Origin: Acidobacteriota bacterium
Lineage (GTDB): Bacteria > Acidobacteriota > Terriglobia > UBA7540
Direction: 5' to 3'
DNA length: 44,628 nucleotides
Assembly (NCBI GenBank): GCA_003165615.1
Contig: PLWR01000176.1
Coordinates: forward strand, 1 to 44,628
The notes under the pieces were generated by a model. That model ran no database searches and was not told the origin of the DNA. It worked only from the letters and a program-made list of their open reading frames with translations. Both the position numbers and the translations under genes were made by a program. Each line of letters opens with the position of its first letter. The first letter of the stretch is position 1. Of the stretch, positions 41,949 to 44,628 are shown in pieces.

Positions 41949-42956
41949 ATGTTGAATACACGATTTACGTTGTACCCATCCCATCGTTTTGCCTCCCCGA
42001 AGCGGCTGTCGTCCGCGACCGTGGCGCCGGATTCCACAAACCCGCACGGGCAGTCCAGCACCCGCGGCATTCGTCAACGCATTGTGCGCCTTTCGGGAGG
42101 CAGAATTCTCGCTGCCCTGGTCGTTCTACTTGCTCTGACTACGGCTCCGGCTTTCGCGCAGCTCAATTGGGAAGGCCAGACCGGTGGTTTCATCACTCCC
42201 TTTGCCTACACCAGTCCCTCGCCTTCAACCGGGTTCGGAAGACCGCAAGTGGCGTTTCATTACTTCAACGCCGGCCCCGTAATTGGAAACCTCTTTCAAA
42301 CTTCGGTTACGGAAGGCGTCTTCAAGCATGTGGAGTTTGGCTACACGCGGGCGCTGTCGAGCGAAGGCAACACCCCCGGATTGAGCCCTCTCTTTACCGG
42401 CGGTTTTAACATTTTCCACGCCAAGGTGAACGTTCTTGAGGAGAACGCCTTCAAAACCAAGTATCTTCCCGCCATCTCCGTGGGCTTCGTGGCCAGGACC
42501 CAGGTCGAGCGCGTGGGTGGAGTCTTGGATTCGAAAAGCACTTGGAATGGAGATTTCTACGTGGTGGGCACCAAAACCATCACGCAGATCAAAGTGCTGC
42601 CCATTGTGCTCAATGCCGGCTTTAAGGAAACCAACGCGTCGGTATTCGGCATTGCCGGAAATTCTCCGGCGTGGGTGGGCCGGTTCTTCGGAACGGGCGC
42701 CATCGTAGTGAAAGGTCCCAAGAAAAGCGCGTTTATTTTCGGGTCGGAGATTGTGCAGCAACCACGCTACATCGAGGGGCTCCAGGGTCCTACCATCCCC
42801 ACCACGGTCACCTATGTTTTCAGGTTCCTCCCGGGGCTTGAGAAGGCTAAGCTGAATTTTGATTTTGGAGTGGCTCAAGCCGTAGGGGTTATCTCGCCGG
42901 GCGTCAACATCCAGGCGCGCCATCAGGTGGCGACTGGTATATCGTATCAATTCTAG
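41949..42956 (+). CDS. Predicted beta-barrel outer-membrane protein of unknown function
   Basis: A 335-residue protein. An unusually long, basic N-terminal stretch (residues 1-50) comes before a signal peptide core RILAALVVLLALTTAPAFA, cut before QLNWEGQTGG. The mature part is rich in short amphipathic strands (VEFGYTRAL, YLPAISVGFVARTQ, TTVTYVFRFLPG) and ends in aromatic GISYQF, the Bam-type C-terminal signal of outer-membrane barrels. No specific family was recognised with confidence. CAGGAG stands before the ATG, directly behind the terminator. Confidence 0.8.
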   Translation: MLNTRFTLYPSHRFASPKRLSSATVAPDSTNPHGQSSTRGIRQRIVRLSGGRILAALVVLLALTTAPAFAQLNWEGQTGGFITPFAYTSPSPSTGFGRPQVAFHYFNAGPVIGNLFQTSVTEGVFKHVEFGYTRALSSEGNTPGLSPLFTGGFNIFHAKVNVLEENAFKTKYLPAISVGFVARTQVERVGGVLDSKSTWNGDFYVVGTKTITQIKVLPIVLNAGFKETNASVFGIAGNSPAWVGRFFGTGAIVVKGPKKSAFIFGSEIVQQPRYIEGLQGPTIPTTVTYVFRFLPGLEKAKLNFDFGVAQAVGVISPGVNIQARHQVATGISYQF

Positions 42957-42982
42957 CTCCGCGGATCGGATCTCAGCGGAGC

Positions 42983-43024
42983 GTGAAGCCCAAGGGTCGG
43001 CTTCACCCGATGTGTTTCGGGTGA
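42983..43024. repeat. Two overlapping hairpins after the outer-membrane protein gene
   Basis: GTGAAGCC (42983-42990) pairs with GGCTTCAC (42999-43006), and TCACCCGA (43003-43010) pairs with TCGGGTGA (43017-43024). They share four bases, so they cannot both be fully formed. No T-tract follows; possibly an mRNA 3'-end structure or REP. Confidence 0.5.
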
Positions 43025-43210
43025 TTCGCCGCCACCACTGGGCGTTGCCGAGGGGGGTACTGGAGGCGCCCCAGGCTCGCCTGCGGGCGGGTATTGCCAG
43101 CTTCTCGCGTATTCGGGATTTGGCAGATCCGGCGAGCTTCGGTATGATGATTCAACACGATTTCACCAGGGCAGAAAATCAAGGAATTTTTGATCCACCA
43201 TAGGTGATGG

Positions 43211-43684
43211 ATGGCTTTGAAACTTCGGAATGAGCAACAGGAAGCAATCCGCCAGCACGCCGCGCGGGACTATCCCAGCGAGTGCTGCGGGGTGTTGTTG
43301 GGGAAGGCCGATGGCGACACGAAGGTGGTGACGGAAGTTGTGCCGCTCACCAACTTGCGCCACGATCCCACGCGCGCGCAGGAGCTATTGCCCCTGGACG
43401 ATCAGAGCAGGGAAACGGAGAAGAACCGCTTTCTGATCGATCCGCTGGACCAGTTGCGGGTGGAAAAGGGAGCGCGGGCGCGGGGGCTTGACGTGCTGGG
43501 CTATTATCACTCCCACCCCGATCATCCAGCGCGGCCTTCAATTTATGACCGCGACCACGCGTGGCCGTGGTACTCTTATGTTATAATCTCAGTTGAGCGG
43601 GGCACGCCCAAAGACTTGACGAGCTGGGTTTTGGCTGAAGACCGGTCAGCCTTTGCGGCAGAGTTAGCGGAAGTGGCGAATTAA
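43211..43684 (+). CDS. JAMM/MPN metalloprotease (Mec/QbsD-like)
   Basis: A 157-residue single-domain protein. The zinc site is complete: Glu24 in SECCGVLLG, then HSHPDHPARPSIYD with His100, His102, Ser110 and Asp113. Bacterial members cut after the Gly-Gly of small ubiquitin-like sulfur carriers: Mec releases cysteine from CysO, and QbsD trims the tail of QbsE. The nearby ThiS/MoaD-like gene encodes a protein with eight residues after its Gly-Gly, a natural substrate. It ends before the repeat at 43689. Confidence 0.92.
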   Translation: MALKLRNEQQEAIRQHAARDYPSECCGVLLGKADGDTKVVTEVVPLTNLRHDPTRAQELLPLDDQSRETEKNRFLIDPLDQLRVEKGARARGLDVLGYYHSHPDHPARPSIYDRDHAWPWYSYVIISVERGTPKDLTSWVLAEDRSAFAAELAEVAN

Positions 43685-43688
43685 GAGC

Positions 43689-43823
43689 TTGCGGAAAAAT
43701 GCCCCAATGCTGTCATCCTGAGCAGCAGCGAAGGATCTTGCTCTGAGCGTTTTCAAGGCAACGCGGGATTCTACGTCGCCTGCTGGCTCCTCAGAATGAC
43801 AGTGTCATTGAGTTTTTCCGCAA
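43689..43823. repeat. Dispersed ~140-bp element, copy 3 (inverted)
   Basis: Begins TTGCGGAAAAAT and ends TTTTTCCGCAA. The inside reads opposite to copies 1 and 2: CTGTCATCCTGAGCAGCAGC near the left end and CTCCTCAGAATGACAG near the right. Confidence 0.75.
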
Positions 43824-43858
43824 CCTGCTAAGCCCTGAAATATTGATGGCGAGAAGAG

Positions 43859-43912
43859 TTGTAGCGCCGACCTTTGGGTCGGCACTTGTTGAACCAAAGT
43901 TCAGCGCTACAA
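43859..43912. repeat. GTAGCG-type palindromic element, 54 bp
   Basis: TTGTAGCGC at 43859-43867 is repeated inverted as GCGCTACAA at 43904-43912, with an inner CGACC-TTTG-GGTCG hairpin. Confidence 0.65.
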
Positions 43913-44022
43913 AATTTGTAAACCTGCATAAGATGGGTTGGAATCGTTCGGCTTTGCATTGCATCGATATAGTTAGGGCGGAAATCCTCGATGCCCCTCG
44001 AACCGTAACCCAAGGAGAGCTA

Positions 44023-44322
44023 ATGCCAGTTAAGGTCATCATCCCGACTCCGCTGCGGCAATATGCGGATAAGAAGGAGTCGTTGGAAGTGCAGGCAAAA
44101 ACGGTGGCGGAAGCGCTCGCAGCCATCACCTCACAGTATAGCGACCTGCGCAAGCACCTCTATAACGATGAAGGCAAGCTCCGAAGTTTCGTCAATATTT
44201 ACGTTGGTGACGAAGACATTCGCTTTCTGCAGAAAGATCAAACTCCCTTGAAGGAAGACGATGTGATCAGCATCGTACCTTCCATTGCCGGCGGCACGGA
44301 CCACTGTTGTATCTGTAGCTAG
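44023..44322 (+). CDS. ThiS/MoaD-like sulfur carrier with a Cys-rich tail after Gly-Gly
   Basis: A 99-residue ubiquitin-fold protein: VKVIIPTPLRQYADKKESLE at the start, SFVNIYVGDEDIRFL in the middle and DVISIVPSIAGG near the end. The Gly-Gly (residues 90-91) is the adenylation and thiocarboxylation site in this family, but here TDHCCICS follows it, so a protease must act first. The JAMM protease gene just upstream and the E1-like gene just downstream fit that. The likely job is sulfur donation for cysteine or a cofactor, as CysO in Mycobacterium. AAGGAG lies five bases before the ATG, and upstream open-frame residues derive from a repeat. Confidence 0.88.
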   Translation: MPVKVIIPTPLRQYADKKESLEVQAKTVAEALAAITSQYSDLRKHLYNDEGKLRSFVNIYVGDEDIRFLQKDQTPLKEDDVISIVPSIAGGTDHCCICS

Positions 44323-44515
44323 CCTGGGTTCCCACCCGGAAATGCCGGGGTGGCGAATCCCGGGCGCATCCCACCCGCGAATCCCAATAGTTCTCTGCCA
44401 TCAGTAATCAGTCATCAGTCCGAAACCCCATGCCCTGGTGACAACTGAGGACTGAAAACTGACCGCCGAACACGGACAACTGACGACTGACAAGTTTTTA
44501 CGAAAGGATTTGCCA
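44323..44515. other. Spacer with ACTGA/TCAGT tandem motifs
   Basis: 193 bases without a gene. TCAGT-spaced motifs at 44400-44421 are mirrored by ACTGA motifs at 44441-44490, so the two groups can pair in a long imperfect hairpin. An AAAGGA ribosome site precedes the next ATG. Confidence 0.5.
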
Positions 44516-44628
44516 ATGAGCACAGCGACCATGACTCCGCCCGTGCAATTGAGTAAAGACGAGATCCTGCGTTACAGCCGCCACCTGATCATGCCGGAAG
44601 TCGGCATGGAGGGCCAACTGAAGTTGAA
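44516..44628 (+). CDS. ThiF/MoeB-type E1-like adenylyltransferase (N-terminal part, runs off the window)
   Basis: Thirty-seven codons are seen before the window ends: after a short lead, LSKDEILRYSRHLIMPEVG and the following GMEGQLKL match the N-terminus of MoeB/ThiF proteins. This enzyme activates the C-terminal glycine of ThiS/MoaD-like carriers with ATP. It is the natural partner of the carrier gene 193 bases upstream. AAAGGA stands seven bases before the ATG. Confidence 0.88.
   Translation, partial: MSTATMTPPVQLSKDEILRYSRHLIMPEVGMEGQLKL

Larger units (their letters stand above)
43685..44022. other. Repeat-filled gap between the JAMM and ThiS-like genes
   Basis: 338 bases with no gene. 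They contain an inverted copy of the GCGGAAAAA element (43689-43823) and a GTAGCG-type palindrome (43859-43912). The insertions separate two genes expected to work together; an AAGGAG ribosome site ends the gap. Confidence 0.6.

Noticed and set aside
27724..43823. CRISPR array
   Set aside because: The dispersed repeats are far apart, not regularly spaced, have no unique short spacers and no cas genes are present.
43843..44022. Longer start for the ThiS-like protein
   Set aside because: The extra 60 codons cover the GTAGCG repeat; AAGGAG just before 44023 marks the real start.

Overview
The window looks like a chromosomal segment of a Gram-negative soil or sediment bacterium, most likely an Acidobacteriota member. 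This is inferred from the GC-rich genes, an exosortase/EpsI exopolysaccharide locus, a RhaT plus acid-sugar catabolic region, and many short dispersed palindromic repeats; no rRNA or tRNA was seen that could fix the taxonomy.

Region 1 (12-22669, all minus strand) is an exosortase-type exopolysaccharide locus. In transcription order it encodes a Wzz/BY-kinase fusion, a large TPR lipoprotein of PrsT type, exosortase, EpsI, a polyprenyl glycosylphosphotransferase, a membrane GT2, an XrtA-type polysaccharide deacetylase, a FemAB-like protein, an alkaline-phosphatase-superfamily enzyme, a GT4, a protein with a nucleotidyltransferase-fold signature, a GT2, an acyltransferase 3, an O-antigen ligase/polymerase, a flippase, a pyruvyl-transferase-like protein and a final GT4. 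Many of these genes overlap by 4 nt (ATGA, GTGA or TTGA), so translation is probably coupled. No PEP-CTERM substrate protein was found in the window.

Region 2 (22801-26492) holds the likely controllers of that locus: three NarL/LuxR-type regulators whose receiver domains are each altered at key acidic positions, and one small PilZ (c-di-GMP-binding) protein. A 720-bp gene-free stretch carries a promoter, a near-palindrome and two sizeable inverted repeats.

Region 3 (26593-37406) is a sugar and acid-sugar catabolic region: transaldolase, a TIM-barrel isomerase, PdxA2-like dehydrogenase plus DUF1537 kinase (a pair known to convert four-carbon acid sugars to DHAP), a sialate O-acetylesterase-like enzyme, the remnant of an aldo/keto reductase, RhaT, an HpaI-type aldolase and a Tat-exported enolase-superfamily protein. 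A ribbon-helix-helix/ParE toxin-antitoxin pair with a leaderless-looking promoter lies inside it.

Region 4 (37489-44628) is mixed: an RfaE2-type adenylyltransferase, a single-domain receiver, a Pnkp-like kinase, a hypothetical protein, a cysteine synthase, a beta-barrel outer-membrane protein preceded by a structured leader with a strong terminator, and the start of a JAMM protease - ThiS/MoaD - ThiF/MoeB sulfur-carrier cluster. The cysteine synthase, JAMM protease and sulfur carrier together resemble the CysM/Mec/CysO route of cysteine synthesis. The carrier has an unusual eight-residue tail after its Gly-Gly.

Intergenic DNA from about 27.7 kb onward is rich in repeats: three copies of a roughly 140-bp element with GCGGAAAAA termini, several GTAGCG...CGCTAC palindromes, and a 111-bp element with 17-bp inverted termini.
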